DNA of 64,000 nt from contig JAZKYO010000103.1 in assembly GCA_045612185.1 (NCBI GenBank), positions 38,563-102,562 on the forward strand, read 5' to 3'. Position 1 is the first letter of the stretch; every line of letters begins with the position of its first letter. Source of the DNA: RGIG8775 sp045612185. GTDB lineage: Bacteria > Bacillota > Clostridia > Oscillospirales > CAG-272. Under the pieces are notes generated by a model that ran no database searches, was not told the DNA's origin, and saw only the letters and a program-made list of their open reading frames with translations. Shown here in pieces: positions 51,248 through 60,580 of the stretch. Both the position numbers and the translations under genes were made by a program.

Positions 51248-53067
51248 ATTCTTCCAAGAAGCTCAAAGCTATCCGCAAGGAAGGCTTGCATTTCTTCAGC
51301 CGAAAGCTTTCTTTGAGAAAGCACAGAAAGCTTATAAATATAAGACGCCATTTGTTTCGCGGTTTTCAAGTCAGTCTTAACGAGCTCAGAAAGACGAGAA
51401 ATAAGTGCGGATGAGCTATTAACAACAAGCGTTGCACCGCTGTTCATTCCTGAGGGAACGTTACCGCCGTAAATACGCATCATATCTTCAAAGCGTCTTG
51501 CGTCTTCTGAAATATTGAGAATGGCGGGAACTTCAGCGGACTTGAGCGCCTCAAATTTAACCTCAAGCTGCTCATTTCCGCTAACGTCTTTAAATATAGC
51601 GGAAATTTCGACATCTTCCTTTACTTCACCGTCGCCCTTGAGCGCGGACGCTATATCGGAGTCGACTCTTATGAACTTGACGTTTTCAAGATACTGTTCA
51701 AGCATTGATATAAACTGTGTATCAAGCGGATGATCAAAGCAAGCCACTTTGATGCTTTGTGCCTCGAAAAGAGAAATATATTGAGCCTGAAGAGCTTTAT
51801 CCGTAGTGTAATATACAGTATTTTCGTTGGTTTCCTTGGAAGCCTCAATATATTCGTTTACAGACAAATACTTGCCGTCAGTAAGCTTAAGAAGCAAGGC
51901 GTCCTTTACCTTATCGTAAAACTTTTTGTCACGAAGACAAGCATATTCAACGAAAACCTTTATATCCTCCCAAACCTTTTCAAAGTTTTCTCGGTCATCA
52001 TAATAAAGAGACGTAAGCTTGTCCGCCACCTTTTTAACTATGTGAGCAGAGACCTTTGAGACGTAAGTATTGGTTTGAAGATAGCTTCTTGAAACGTTAA
52101 GCGGAAGCTCGGGACAGTCAAGAACGCCCTTAAGCATAATCATGTAATCGGGGATAACTTCTTTTATATTATCCGAAACGAAAACCTGATTATAATAAAG
52201 CTTTACCTGACCTTCCAAGGAATCGTACTCGTTTGAAAGCTTGGGGAAGTAGAGGATTCCCTTAAAGAACAAAGGATAGTCGGCATCAATATGAATATGG
52301 AAAAGAGGTTCTTTAAAATCGTTGAAAAGCTTTTTATAGAGTTCGTTATACTCCTCATCGGTGCATTCCGACGGTGATTTAAGCCAAAGCGGAGTTGTGT
52401 CATTTATAGGAGTTTTGTCCGTCTCACTTTCAGAACCGTCCGAGAAATAAATCTCTACCGGCATAAACGAACAGTATCTGTTAAGCATATCTTGAAGTTT
52501 CGCAGAATCAAGATATTCGGCGCCCTCGTCGGAAACGTGCATAATCACGGTAGTGCCGCGGTTCTCAAGCTCACAAGCTTCCATTTCATATTCGCCGCCA
52601 TCGTTGCAGATCCAATGAACCGCGGGAGCGTCAGTATAGGATTTTGTAAATATCTCAACGGAGTCGCTGATCATAAAGGATGAATAGAATCCAAGACCAA
52701 AATGGCCTATAATTCCATCGTGAGAATCGTTCTCATTTTCATATTTCTCTATAAACTCAAGTGCGCCGGAAAGGGCTATCTGACAAATATATCTTTCAAG
52801 CTCTGCCTCGCTCATACCTATGCCGTTATCCTTGACAGTAATAGTCTTATTCTCTTTGTCGAGTGTTACGTCAATTCTGTAATTCTCGTCAGCAAGGCTT
52901 ATCTGACCAAGCGACTGCAGCCTTTTAAGCTTTGTTATCGCATCGGTAGCATTAGATACTATTTCTCTGAGGAATATATCCTTTTCAGAATATAACCATC
53001 TTTTTATTACGGGGAATATATTGGCAGTTTCAACCGAAATGCCACCTGTTTTCTTTTGCTCGCTCAT
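51244..53067 (-). CDS. htpG: Molecular chaperone HtpG (Hsp90 family)
   Basis: A 607-residue Hsp90. The GHKL ATP site shows LREIVSNATDAITKLKRL (usual NASDA is NATDA), VKDNGIGMSEAEL and GIIGHFGLGFYSSFM. The middle domain has SRSYLQTN with the catalytic Arg, and the C-terminal dimerisation domain is present but slightly short. GGAGAC precedes the ATG. It lies 2 bases after the AI-2E-family permease and is coupled to the gene downstream by a 4-base overlap. Confidence 0.96.
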   Translation of the reverse strand: MSEQKKTGGISVETANIFPVIKRWLYSEKDIFLREIVSNATDAITKLKRLQSLGQISLADENYRIDVTLDKENKTITVKDNGIGMSEAELERYICQIALSGALEFIEKYENENDSHDGIIGHFGLGFYSSFMISDSVEIFTKSYTDAPAVHWICNDGGEYEMEACELENRGTTVIMHVSDEGAEYLDSAKLQDMLNRYCSFMPVEIYFSDGSESETDKTPINDTTPLWLKSPSECTDEEYNELYKKLFNDFKEPLFHIHIDADYPLFFKGILYFPKLSNEYDSLEGQVKLYYNQVFVSDNIKEVIPDYMIMLKGVLDCPELPLNVSRSYLQTNTYVSKVSAHIVKKVADKLTSLYYDDRENFEKVWEDIKVFVEYACLRDKKFYDKVKDALLLKLTDGKYLSVNEYIEASKETNENTVYYTTDKALQAQYISLFEAQSIKVACFDHPLDTQFISMLEQYLENVKFIRVDSDIASALKGDGEVKEDVEISAIFKDVSGNEQLEVKFEALKSAEVPAILNISEDARRFEDMMRIYGGNVPSGMNSGATLVVNSSSALISRLSELVKTDLKTAKQMASYIYKLSVLSQRKLSAEEMQAFLADSFELLGRI

Positions 53068-53069
53068 TT

Positions 53070-54512
53070 TTAGTCTCCTTTATTCTCTGATGAGTTTGAA
53101 CTTTCATTTGTGTTCTCTCCATCCGGTATCTCAACAACAATCTCAATATCAACCTCTGTGTCGGGCAGATCGTTTTCAGGCGCTTGTACTTTTATCTCAT
53201 CAATTTGTTCCTTGTGAGTCTTTTTTGAGAAGAAGTTAGCAACCTTATGCTCACCGTCAACTATCTTTTTTCCAAAGAAACCGAATATTCTCGCGGATAT
53301 GGAGGGAACCTCGCGTCGCGGATCAACTATAGAATCTTCGCTGTAATAGTCAGCAAGATCGGTGGAAAGAGATTTCTTTTTCAACTTTCCGTCAATAAAG
53401 CTCATAACAAGCGAATATATAATAGCAAAAATCGGAACGCCGAAGAACATACCTATAACACCGAAATATCCGCTCATAATCATAATAGCGACTATAACGC
53501 CAAGTGATGAAAGTCCCGTGCGAGAGCCAACAATCCTGGGCTCAACTACGTTTGCGTCGAACTGTTGAATTACAAGAGTAATAATAACGAATATAATGAA
53601 CTTACCGGGATTTGCGATAAGAATTATCAACCCCGAAGGAATAGCGCCTATAAAAGGACCGAAAAAGGGAATTATATTACAAACTCCTATGACGACAGAA
53701 ATAAGAATAGCATAAGGTATTCCCGCGATGCTAAACGCTATGGAGCATACGAAAATCATAAACAACGCGTCAAGTATCTTTCCGATTACGAATCCGCCAA
53801 AGGTTTTGTCGGCAAATTTGCACCAATCAAATATAGCATGACTCTTCTTTTTTGAAAAGAGCGCGTTTACTATTTTTTTACACTGAGCATAAATCTTTTC
53901 TTTTCCGATTATAAAGTAAACAGAAAGAAGCAACCCAAAAAAAATATTCTTGATACCGGTAAATATCTTGGCACCATAGGAAATGAGGAGATTGAGTCCT
54001 TGCTGAAGCATATCCTCGGATCCCATAAAAAACTTACTTACGGCATTGTTTATCTCATCAATGTCGATCAAGTCAACATCGTTGTCGTCAAGGTTAAGAA
54101 AATTGTTAAGAAAATCGTTAACCTTTTCGAGCGCAAAATTCATATAAGTTCCGTCCGTCATCTTGCGCATAAGGTCCTCAATGCTGGAAATAAGCTGGGG
54201 GAATATCATAAACGCAAAGACAATTATTAACAAGAGCAACAAAACGTAAGCTAAAAGGATGGAAAGACCGCGCTTAAGTACGTTACTCTTCATCTTTCCC
54301 AAAACCTTTTGCTGAAAGAACTTTACAAGCGGATTGCAAAGATACGCAAGGATAGCTCCAAGAAAGATAGGCGTAAAAATATCCAATTTTCCATTCAGCC
54401 AATTGGTGAAAGTATTAAATTTCTCAAAATTCATCATGATAATAGTAAAGAGAAATACTATCGCATATACAAAAAACGAGATAGTTAATATCTTTTTCTT
54501 TTTATCATCCAT
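53070..54512 (-). CDS. AI-2E family transporter (YtvI/PerM-like)
   Basis: An integral membrane protein of about 480 residues with 7-8 TM helices: a pair at the N-terminus, then a soluble region (about 110-170), then the family's C-terminal block with GVCNIIPFFGPFIGAIPSGL and IVGSRTGLSSLGVIVAIM. The family exports small molecules or ions; the substrate is unknown. The C-terminal 90 residues are charged and acidic, unlike the core. Start choice is unsure: ATG 54512 has a weak Shine-Dalgarno sequence; TTG 54536 and 54539 lie near AAAGGAA. First gene of the htpG operon. Confidence 0.85.
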   Translation of the reverse strand: MDDKKKKILTISFFVYAIVFLFTIIMMNFEKFNTFTNWLNGKLDIFTPIFLGAILAYLCNPLVKFFQQKVLGKMKSNVLKRGLSILLAYVLLLLLIIVFAFMIFPQLISSIEDLMRKMTDGTYMNFALEKVNDFLNNFLNLDDNDVDLIDIDEINNAVSKFFMGSEDMLQQGLNLLISYGAKIFTGIKNIFFGLLLSVYFIIGKEKIYAQCKKIVNALFSKKKSHAIFDWCKFADKTFGGFVIGKILDALFMIFVCSIAFSIAGIPYAILISVVIGVCNIIPFFGPFIGAIPSGLIILIANPGKFIIFVIITLVIQQFDANVVEPRIVGSRTGLSSLGVIVAIMIMSGYFGVIGMFFGVPIFAIIYSLVMSFIDGKLKKKSLSTDLADYYSEDSIVDPRREVPSISARIFGFFGKKIVDGEHKVANFFSKKTHKEQIDEIKVQAPENDLPDTEVDIEIVVEIPDGENTNESSNSSENKGD

Positions 54513-54604
54513 ATTATTTACCGCTGTTGAATCCAACAATTCCTTTCCAAGAGGTTATACTAAATATCCACAAGATACTACTTTCACATTATACTTCATC
54601 ATAT

Positions 54605-54633
54605 ATTATATAACTTTTTTACCAAATAGTCAA
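54605..54633 (-). promoter_or_regulatory. Sigma-A promoter of the AI-2E/htpG operon
   Basis: Minus strand: TTGACT (54633-54628), 17 bases, TATAAT (54610-54605). No CIRCE-type heat-shock repeat (TTAGCACTC-N9-GAGTGCTAA) is present. Confidence 0.75.
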
Positions 54634-54734
54634 TAAGTTTGGGAATTTTGAAAAAAATTTTTACAATATAGTTTATTTTTTCTCACATTTGTGATACAAT
54701 TATAGTGTTATGAGAATTTACAGAGGTGAAACTG

Positions 54735-55610
54735 ATGGTAGAAAAAAAGGCTTACGCCAAAATTAATCTGTTTTTGGATATAGAATCCAGACGTGATGAC
54801 GGATATCACAATATAAAGAGCATAATGCAAACAATCGATTGGTATGACGTAATACGAGTCAATCTAATTACGCACGACGGAATCAAAATCTCTTCCAATG
54901 ATAAAAGAGTGCCGACAGATTCGTCAAATATAGTATATAGAGCGGCTAAAGCTTTCTTTGGCAAGCTTGGCTATTCAGATGGAATATCCATTGAAATAGA
55001 AAAAAGCATTCCTATGTCTGCGGGAATGGCAGGCGGAAGCGCAGACGGCGCAGCTACGTTGGAAGCTTTGAACGAAATATACGGATTTCCGTTTTCTGTC
55101 GAGGAACTTATACAAATCGGTAAAGATGTTGGTGCAGACATTCCTTTTTGCGTTATGGGCGGAACAAAGCTTATAAGCGGAATAGGTGAGATTATTGAAG
55201 ATTGCGGTATAATACCTGACTGCTATATTCTTTGCGCTAAACATTCAAACATAGGTGTGTCAACCCCCATGGCGTACAAAGAACTTGACAACATCTACAG
55301 TGATTTTGTCGGTTACAAATACAGCAAGGCTAAATTGGATAACATTATCAAAGCTATTAAAGATAAACGTATTAACGAAATTTGCGGCTCTATGTTCAAT
55401 ATATTTGAAGAAGCAATAGCCGCCGATCACGCCTCGGTAAAAGAGATTAAAACCATTATGCTCAATAACGGCGCAAAAAAAGCTATGATGAGCGGTAGTG
55501 GACCTTCTGTGTTTGGTATATTCACAGACTATGACAATGCAACGAAGGCGTGCGATGAATTACAGGAAACAGGTGCAGCTGTAAAAGTTTGTAAGCCAAT
55601 AAGCAAATAA
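54735..55610 (+). CDS. ispE: 4-diphosphocytidyl-2-C-methyl-D-erythritol kinase
   Basis: A 291-residue GHMP kinase of the MEP isoprenoid pathway. KAYAKINLFLDIESRRDDGYH is the substrate site at the N-terminus, PMSAGMAGGSADGAATLEAL the ATP loop near residue 95, and MMSGSGPSVFGIF the C-terminal motif. AGAGGTG precedes the ATG at 54735; the in-frame GTG nine bases upstream overlaps the Shine-Dalgarno sequence. Standing alone here, away from other isoprenoid genes. Confidence 0.95.
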   Translation: MVEKKAYAKINLFLDIESRRDDGYHNIKSIMQTIDWYDVIRVNLITHDGIKISSNDKRVPTDSSNIVYRAAKAFFGKLGYSDGISIEIEKSIPMSAGMAGGSADGAATLEALNEIYGFPFSVEELIQIGKDVGADIPFCVMGGTKLISGIGEIIEDCGIIPDCYILCAKHSNIGVSTPMAYKELDNIYSDFVGYKYSKAKLDNIIKAIKDKRINEICGSMFNIFEEAIAADHASVKEIKTIMLNNGAKKAMMSGSGPSVFGIFTDYDNATKACDELQETGAAVKVCKPISK

Positions 55611-55636
55611 GGGGCTGAATGCCCCTTATTTTTCTT
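55606..55636. terminator. Bidirectional terminator between ispE and the DUF4358 gene
   Basis: AATAAGGGGC pairs with GCCCCTTATT around TGAAT, followed by TTTCTTTT on the plus strand. Confidence 0.88.
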
Positions 55637-56093
55637 TTAGTATCGAATAAATATTTTCACTATCTTTTTTATTTAAAATCGTATATACTACGTATTTACC
55701 AAAACGTTTGGCTGTGGCGTTTTCAAACTTTGGATATTCTTCAATGTCATATATAATTCCGTTTTCAAATTCACTTTTAGCACTATATAAATAGTTTCTC
55801 ACAGTTCCCAAAGCATTCTGTGCGTCATTTTCTGATTCAAAACGAAATATACCGTACTCATTAAAATTTGAGCTGTCGTTACATACGCATATTTTAGCTT
55901 CCAATACGGCGGGCAACGACTTAAAATATGAATTCAAATAATAATCACTTACGTCGCTGTATTCAAATTCGGTTGGCGCGTTATCAACTATTATTTTCTC
56001 TATTTGGGTGATGTTAAGTTCGGAATAATTATCATGCGCGCAAGACGTAAGAGTAGACACTATCAATAACAAGAGATAAATTATTCTTTTCAT
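55626..56093 (-). CDS. DUF4358 lipoprotein
   Basis: A 155-residue exported protein with a signal and lipobox (LIVSTLTSC). The remainder fits the DUF4358 pattern: alpha/beta, with a conserved YEYGIFRF-like strand (NEYGIFRFESENDAQNAL), YLYSAKSEFENG, then RFGKYVVYTIL near the C-terminus. Function unknown. In Clostridia this family is often beside SGNH hydrolases or MBOAT acyltransferases; here its start shares a base with the stop of an SGNH hydrolase gene. Confidence 0.75.
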   Translation of the reverse strand: MKRIIYLLLLIVSTLTSCAHDNYSELNITQIEKIIVDNAPTEFEYSDVSDYYLNSYFKSLPAVLEAKICVCNDSSNFNEYGIFRFESENDAQNALGTVRNYLYSAKSEFENGIIYDIEEYPKFENATAKRFGKYVVYTILNKKDSENIYSILKEK

Positions 56094-56920
56094 TAAGCCC
56101 CCCCGTCAACACCGTGTGTTCTTATATATTCCAGAACCTTCATAAGCCCGACTTTGTTAAGGTGTATTCCGTCACCGCCGTTGTCGTACTCAGGCTTCAG
56201 ATGTCCACTGTCATCTGACAGACATTTAAAAGTGTCAAGATAATTCAAACTGTATTCCTCGGCTATATCAAGAATCCATCGATTACATTCACTTATCCTT
56301 TCAGGTGTATATGCCTTTATAGCGCAGTTTTCCGAAACGGGAAACAAAGACTGTAGAACAACTTTAGTATAAGAGAATGATTCCGAAATTGAGTCTAAAA
56401 GCGCCCTGTAACAGCTTTTAAATTCATTTTCTGTATAATATGAAGCCCCGTTATTAAGTCCAAGTGTAACCACAAGTATCTTGGGTTTCTTTATATTTAC
56501 TGCCTGTCTGACAGTTAACGCTTCGGAGGTGTCGGGATAAAAAATCCTTGTATTAGCAATAGATGGCGAAATTGACAGAGTTCCCGCCGAGACAGTCTTC
56601 CCATTTAAAACAGTGGCACCCGTCCACACCTGCTTGGTGGAGGTCCCTCCCGTAAGCACACCGTATCTTTGTAACCCATAGGTTGTCGATTCACCTAAAA
56701 ATATTATTTCGTCAATATACCCGACGCCTCGGTCCTCGGTTTCACCGAGTATTATTCCATCAGCGAATACGCCAACTTCTCCTTTTGTTTCATCGCTTGA
56801 AATTAACAAGTTTTCTTTGCCGAATGTAAAAGCGTATATTGATAATAAAGCAAGCAAAACTGCAAAAAGCGTAACTGTTATAAAAAAAGAAATAATAAAG
56901 GTGTTTTTTAACTTGTTCAT
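56093..56920 (-). CDS. Membrane-anchored SGNH/GDSL hydrolase
   Basis: A 275-residue protein with an N-terminal TM anchor (FIISFFITVTLFAVLLALL). The SGNH blocks are IIFLGESTTYGL (catalytic Ser), VTLGLNNGAS (Asn) and GDGIHLNKVGLMKVL (Asp-x-x-His). It acts outside the membrane, probably removing or transferring acyl groups on a wall polymer. AAGGGGA precedes the ATG. It is coupled to the DUF4358 lipoprotein through TAATG. Confidence 0.82.
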   Translation of the reverse strand: MNKLKNTFIISFFITVTLFAVLLALLSIYAFTFGKENLLISSDETKGEVGVFADGIILGETEDRGVGYIDEIIFLGESTTYGLQRYGVLTGGTSTKQVWTGATVLNGKTVSAGTLSISPSIANTRIFYPDTSEALTVRQAVNIKKPKILVVTLGLNNGASYYTENEFKSCYRALLDSISESFSYTKVVLQSLFPVSENCAIKAYTPERISECNRWILDIAEEYSLNYLDTFKCLSDDSGHLKPEYDNGGDGIHLNKVGLMKVLEYIRTHGVDGGA

Positions 56921-56992
56921 AATTAAATCCCCTTATTTGTCCGGATTTAATACGCAAAAGCATATTTACCTTTATTATTTCTTTATATTTTG

Positions 56993-57415
56993 TTAATATA
57001 CGTTTTTATATTCAGATGTTTTTTCCTTGGAACTTTTGTTTTTAGCTTTTACAAAATACAAAACGGCAGCACCAAGCGCGTAAACAACAGTGTAAGCAGC
57101 AAAAACTATCATTGCGTTTACCGGAGAAACACCTCCGCCATGTGGTAAGTAAATAAATAGAACAAGCGAAAGCGTAACCGTTACAAAATGAACAAACAGC
57201 TTTAATCCACCGCGCAACTTAGTGTCTTTGACAACAAAGTTGGCAACCGAGACAAAATATGAAAGCGGGAAGAAGAAAAAAACGGTTTTTGCCGACATAT
57301 ACACTCCACTTGAGCTGTCATAAAGACAAAGCATAAGCAACGCGTACAAAACCACAAGCGCGCTAAAAGCATAACAAGCGGTTATCAACGATTTTTTGAG
57401 TATTGAAAAAAACAT
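56993..57415 (-). CDS. Small four-helix membrane protein
   Basis: A 140-residue protein with four predicted TM helices and a basic Lys/Ser-rich tail (KNKSSKEKTSEYKN). The topology is similar to DUF3021 proteins, but I cannot see a decisive motif. ATG 57415 is ten bases after AAAGG; TTG 57433 is in frame but overlaps the Shine-Dalgarno sequence. It has its own promoter and lies 72 bases upstream of the SGNH hydrolase gene on the same strand. Confidence 0.7.
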   Translation of the reverse strand: MFFSILKKSLITACYAFSALVVLYALLMLCLYDSSSGVYMSAKTVFFFFPLSYFVSVANFVVKDTKLRGGLKLFVHFVTVTLSLVLFIYLPHGGGVSPVNAMIVFAAYTVVYALGAAVLYFVKAKNKSSKEKTSEYKNVY

Positions 57416-57457
57416 TAATCTAAAACCTTTCAAACAAAAATTAATACTACGGATCTC

Positions 57458-57486
57458 ATTTTACCATAAAATGAGATATATTTCAA
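57458..57486 (-). promoter_or_regulatory. Sigma-A promoter of the four-helix membrane protein
   Basis: Minus strand: TTGAAA (57486-57481), 17 bases, TAAAAT (57463-57458). Confidence 0.65.
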
Positions 57487-57541
57487 GAGGGTGAGCAAAT
57501 TTTTATTTTTTATAAAATGAAAACAAAAAACTCATAAACGA

Positions 57542-57570
57542 TTGACAACAAGCTAAAGTAATGTTATAAT
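57542..57570 (+). promoter_or_regulatory. Sigma-A promoter of the TerB-BrxD-BrxHI module
   Basis: TTGACA (57542-57547), 17 bases, TATAAT (57565-57570), both perfect. A purine-rich GAGGGGG follows before the start, suggesting strong constitutive expression. Confidence 0.85.
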
Positions 57571-57607
57571 TAAATGATAACCGATTATAAGTGAGAGGGG
57601 GCAATTT

Positions 57608-59206
57608 GTGATGGCTGACAATAATAATATGGACGATTTTTGGGATTTAAGCGAACTTGTTCCCAAAAAGAAGCAACCCAAAAGCGCCCCTTCAAAACAC
57701 GATACTGCTACCGTTGAAATCGAACTTCCTCCAAATCACAACAAATGTCCCTCAACACCTACTCAAGATTCCGCTTTATCGCATGAGATTCTTTCACAAG
57801 GTGCCAAAAAGGAACTTCCGCTTTATACAGAATATGAAAATTTGTCCCCGCTTATAAAAAAAGTATGCGTGTATAATTGGTATAAAGAGTATAACTATTA
57901 CGATCTTTTTTGCAAACACGCTGCGTACTATCAAAGCATCCGAGCACGAGAATGTCCGCGTGAGTATTTCTTCTCGTATATGCCGCAATACTCGCAAATG
58001 AATCAAAAACAGCTATCATGGTATCTGTGGTGGAGATATCAGGTAAATTGCGGAATATATAACGACACAGATTATCCGTACATTCTCCTTTATATATTTG
58101 AGCTGATCAACCTCAGCACCGAGGATAATGCTGCCAACACGCTCGATACACTTATAAACTTGTGGTCTAAATATGAGAATACCTATCCGCAATTAAACAA
58201 AACTCTCGGTGAGTGGATATGCGATTTTGCACTTATCTATAAATTGCCGATAACCTTTCCGGACAAAAGAATCACCAAGGATATGATAGCAAGCGTAAGT
58301 ATTCCCGAAGTGTTTTATTCTTTCGACACAACGGACACTGTGCTGTTAACCAAATTTTTGTTGTCATACTGCAACTCATACAATTACAGAAAAAGTAAAT
58401 TCTATGACGATAGTACATCGACTTTGTTTGAAACTCATATTCCTGCGGTTTTTGAGAGAATATTAACGCAAACCGATATCAAAAACAAGTGGTTGACAAA
58501 CGCCGCAAAACAATCTTCAAGAGTTGCTTTTATGGGAGCGCTTTGTTCGTACAAAACCAAAAAGCGTATAGAGGTAACTTATAACCAGGTAGCACTCGAA
58601 ACCGAATTAAAAATATATATTTCTGGTATTGTAAAATACGCTGAAAATAAAATTCGAAGCGCTGTCGGGATACGTTCAAGACTTAACGTAAAAAATATAT
58701 ACCCCGACGTAAAACAAATCGTTGACCTCTATTTCTCATCTGTGTTTGGCAGAAATTCTGAAAATGTAATAAAACCGGAGTATGAAAAGCTTTATGACGC
58801 GGTAAGTGAGCCGCTTTCGGTTGAAACCGCAAAAGAGATTGAAAGCCGCTCGTGGGAGGTTACTCAAAAGCTTGTAGAAGCATTTGAAGAAGAAACAATC
58901 GCTGAACCTTCGCACATACAAATATTCCAAGAACATGCGGAAACAAAATCTGAAAGTTTACCGCAAGACGCCCCTTATTTGGCTTTTCAATCAAGGATTT
59001 CTCACCATCTCGACTTTTTTGAGCTTATAAAAATAGGAGATGTCAGTGAGCAGATGCGTTATATAAAAGCCAACAGAATAATTGCTGAGGCCGTAGTTGA
59101 TGAAATCAATGAGGCGGCGGCTGATATTTTCGGTGATATTCTTATCGAAGAGCTGGACTTCGGATATCAAATAATAGAGGATTACAAAGATATTTTTATA
59201 CAATAA
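57608..59206 (+). CDS. TerB-N/TerB-C domain protein, first gene of a three-gene nucleic-acid module
   Basis: A 532-residue soluble protein. After a Pro/Lys-rich N-terminus (residues 15-60), the TerB-N region follows with LYTEYENLSPLIKKVCVYNWYK-type residues and aromatic-rich WYLWWRYQVNCGIYNDTDYPYILLY near 140. The C-terminal part (from about residue 430) has the TerB-C pattern with IRSR-like helices and an acidic end (ILIEELDFGYQII). TerB domains are linked to tellurite and stress (Ter) systems and bind metal elsewhere. GTG 57608 lies six bases after GGGGG; ATG 57611 is the alternative. BrxD-like and helicase genes follow 21 and 9 bases apart. Confidence 0.8.
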   Translation: MMADNNNMDDFWDLSELVPKKKQPKSAPSKHDTATVEIELPPNHNKCPSTPTQDSALSHEILSQGAKKELPLYTEYENLSPLIKKVCVYNWYKEYNYYDLFCKHAAYYQSIRARECPREYFFSYMPQYSQMNQKQLSWYLWWRYQVNCGIYNDTDYPYILLYIFELINLSTEDNAANTLDTLINLWSKYENTYPQLNKTLGEWICDFALIYKLPITFPDKRITKDMIASVSIPEVFYSFDTTDTVLLTKFLLSYCNSYNYRKSKFYDDSTSTLFETHIPAVFERILTQTDIKNKWLTNAAKQSSRVAFMGALCSYKTKKRIEVTYNQVALETELKIYISGIVKYAENKIRSAVGIRSRLNVKNIYPDVKQIVDLYFSSVFGRNSENVIKPEYEKLYDAVSEPLSVETAKEIESRSWEVTQKLVEAFEEETIAEPSHIQIFQEHAETKSESLPQDAPYLAFQSRISHHLDFFELIKIGDVSEQMRYIKANRIIAEAVVDEINEAAADIFGDILIEELDFGYQIIEDYKDIFIQ

Positions 59207-59227
59207 TTATATTTAAGAGGATAAACA

Positions 59228-60571
59228 ATGGAAAAAAATAACACTCAGACAGTTCCCAAAAGAGTTCTTTCATCACTTATTGCATCTGTTTCCGCGGGTG
59301 TTGTTCCTCGTTCGGGCGCACCATATATGGCAATAGGAAGAAACGATGAAATAACCGCATTGCTTGGTGACCTTGAAAGAATAAGTCTCGGAGAGGGAAG
59401 AATGCGATTCATTATAGGAAGATACGGAAGCGGAAAAAGCTTTTTAATTCAGCTTGTACGCGGATATGCCCTTGAAAAGGATTTTATAACCGCTGACGCC
59501 GATTTGTCACCTGAACGCCGTCTTTACGGAAGTAACGGCAGCGGTCTTGCAACCTATCGGGAGTTAATTAAAAATATGGCTTCAAAATCCGCGCCTGAAG
59601 GCGGAGCACTTTCCAAAATCATATCAAAATGGATTTCTGTGTTACGCGCGGATATTCTTGAAAGCGGAATATCCGAGGACTCCGACGAGTTCATATCCGC
59701 GCTTCACAAATCCGTTTCTTTAGCTATGAAAGATATAGAATTTCTTGTTGGCGGTTTTGATTTTTCAAAAACAGTTACCGAATATTACCGCGCCTATATT
59801 GAGGGGAACGACGAAAAGCAAAGCGCCTGTTTGCGATGGCTCAGGGGGGAATTCAGTACTAAAACCGAGGCAAAACAAGCTCTCGGCTATAACGTGTCAA
59901 CCATAGTAAATGACGATAATTGGTATGACTACATAAAGCTATGGGCATCCTTAGTACGTAAAATGGGGTACAGAGGCTTGGTTATCTTTATAGACGAATG
60001 TGTAAATCTGTACAAGATCCCTAACAGAGTAAGTCGGGAAAACAATTATGAAAAGATTCTCTCTATGTTCAACGACACACTCCAAGGACAGGCGGAAGGT
60101 CTTGCGATAATCTTTGGCGGAACACCTCAGTTTCTCGACGATACCAGACGAGGGTTATTCAGCTATGAAGCACTGAGAAGTCGCCTTTGCGACAGTAAAT
60201 ACGAATTGGCGGGGGTGAAAAATCTCAACAATCCTATTATCAGGCTTGTAAGATTAAGCGACAACGAGCTTTTTGCGCTTTTGAAAAGAATTACCGATCT
60301 TTTTCACCAATATTATGCGTGTAAGCTCAACATAACCGAAAATAATATTATAGACTTTCTGAAAATCAATCTTCAGAAAACCGGTGCTGAAACCATGGTT
60401 ACCCCAAGAGAAATGATACGCGACTATATGACCGTGCTTAATATTTTGTTGCAAAACCCAGAAATTGACTTCAACACTATCGTAAAATCACAGATTAGCT
60501 CCGCAAGCGACACGTCAAATGTGGAAAGTAGCGCCAGAAGAACAATTTCAGCAGAAGATATAAGCTTTTAA
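59228..60571 (+). CDS. BrxD-like ATP-binding protein (DUF2791)
   Basis: A 447-residue AAA-like P-loop ATPase of the DUF2791 family, named BrxD in BREX type 2. Walker A is IIGRYGSGKSFLIQ (Lys70), Walker B GLVIFIDECVNLYK (Asp256-Glu257), and a sensor-like IIFGGTPQFLDDTRRGLF follows, then SYEALRSRLCD. The C-terminal 100 residues are helical, with TPREMIRDYMTVLNIL. AAGAGGA precedes the ATG. Sandwiched between the TerB-domain gene and the helicase, so the three products probably form one machine acting on DNA or RNA. There are no other BREX genes here. Confidence 0.85.
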   Translation: MEKNNTQTVPKRVLSSLIASVSAGVVPRSGAPYMAIGRNDEITALLGDLERISLGEGRMRFIIGRYGSGKSFLIQLVRGYALEKDFITADADLSPERRLYGSNGSGLATYRELIKNMASKSAPEGGALSKIISKWISVLRADILESGISEDSDEFISALHKSVSLAMKDIEFLVGGFDFSKTVTEYYRAYIEGNDEKQSACLRWLRGEFSTKTEAKQALGYNVSTIVNDDNWYDYIKLWASLVRKMGYRGLVIFIDECVNLYKIPNRVSRENNYEKILSMFNDTLQGQAEGLAIIFGGTPQFLDDTRRGLFSYEALRSRLCDSKYELAGVKNLNNPIIRLVRLSDNELFALLKRITDLFHQYYACKLNITENNIIDFLKINLQKTGAETMVTPREMIRDYMTVLNILLQNPEIDFNTIVKSQISSASDTSNVESSARRTISAEDISF

Positions 60572-60580
60572 GAGGTGATA

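Noticed and set aside
54513..54734. A CIRCE or other heat-shock element for the htpG operon
   Set aside because: Only ordinary sigma-A boxes were seen; no CIRCE inverted repeat. A TCACA-TT-TGTGA repeat near 54682 belongs to the ispE side and is too short to interpret.
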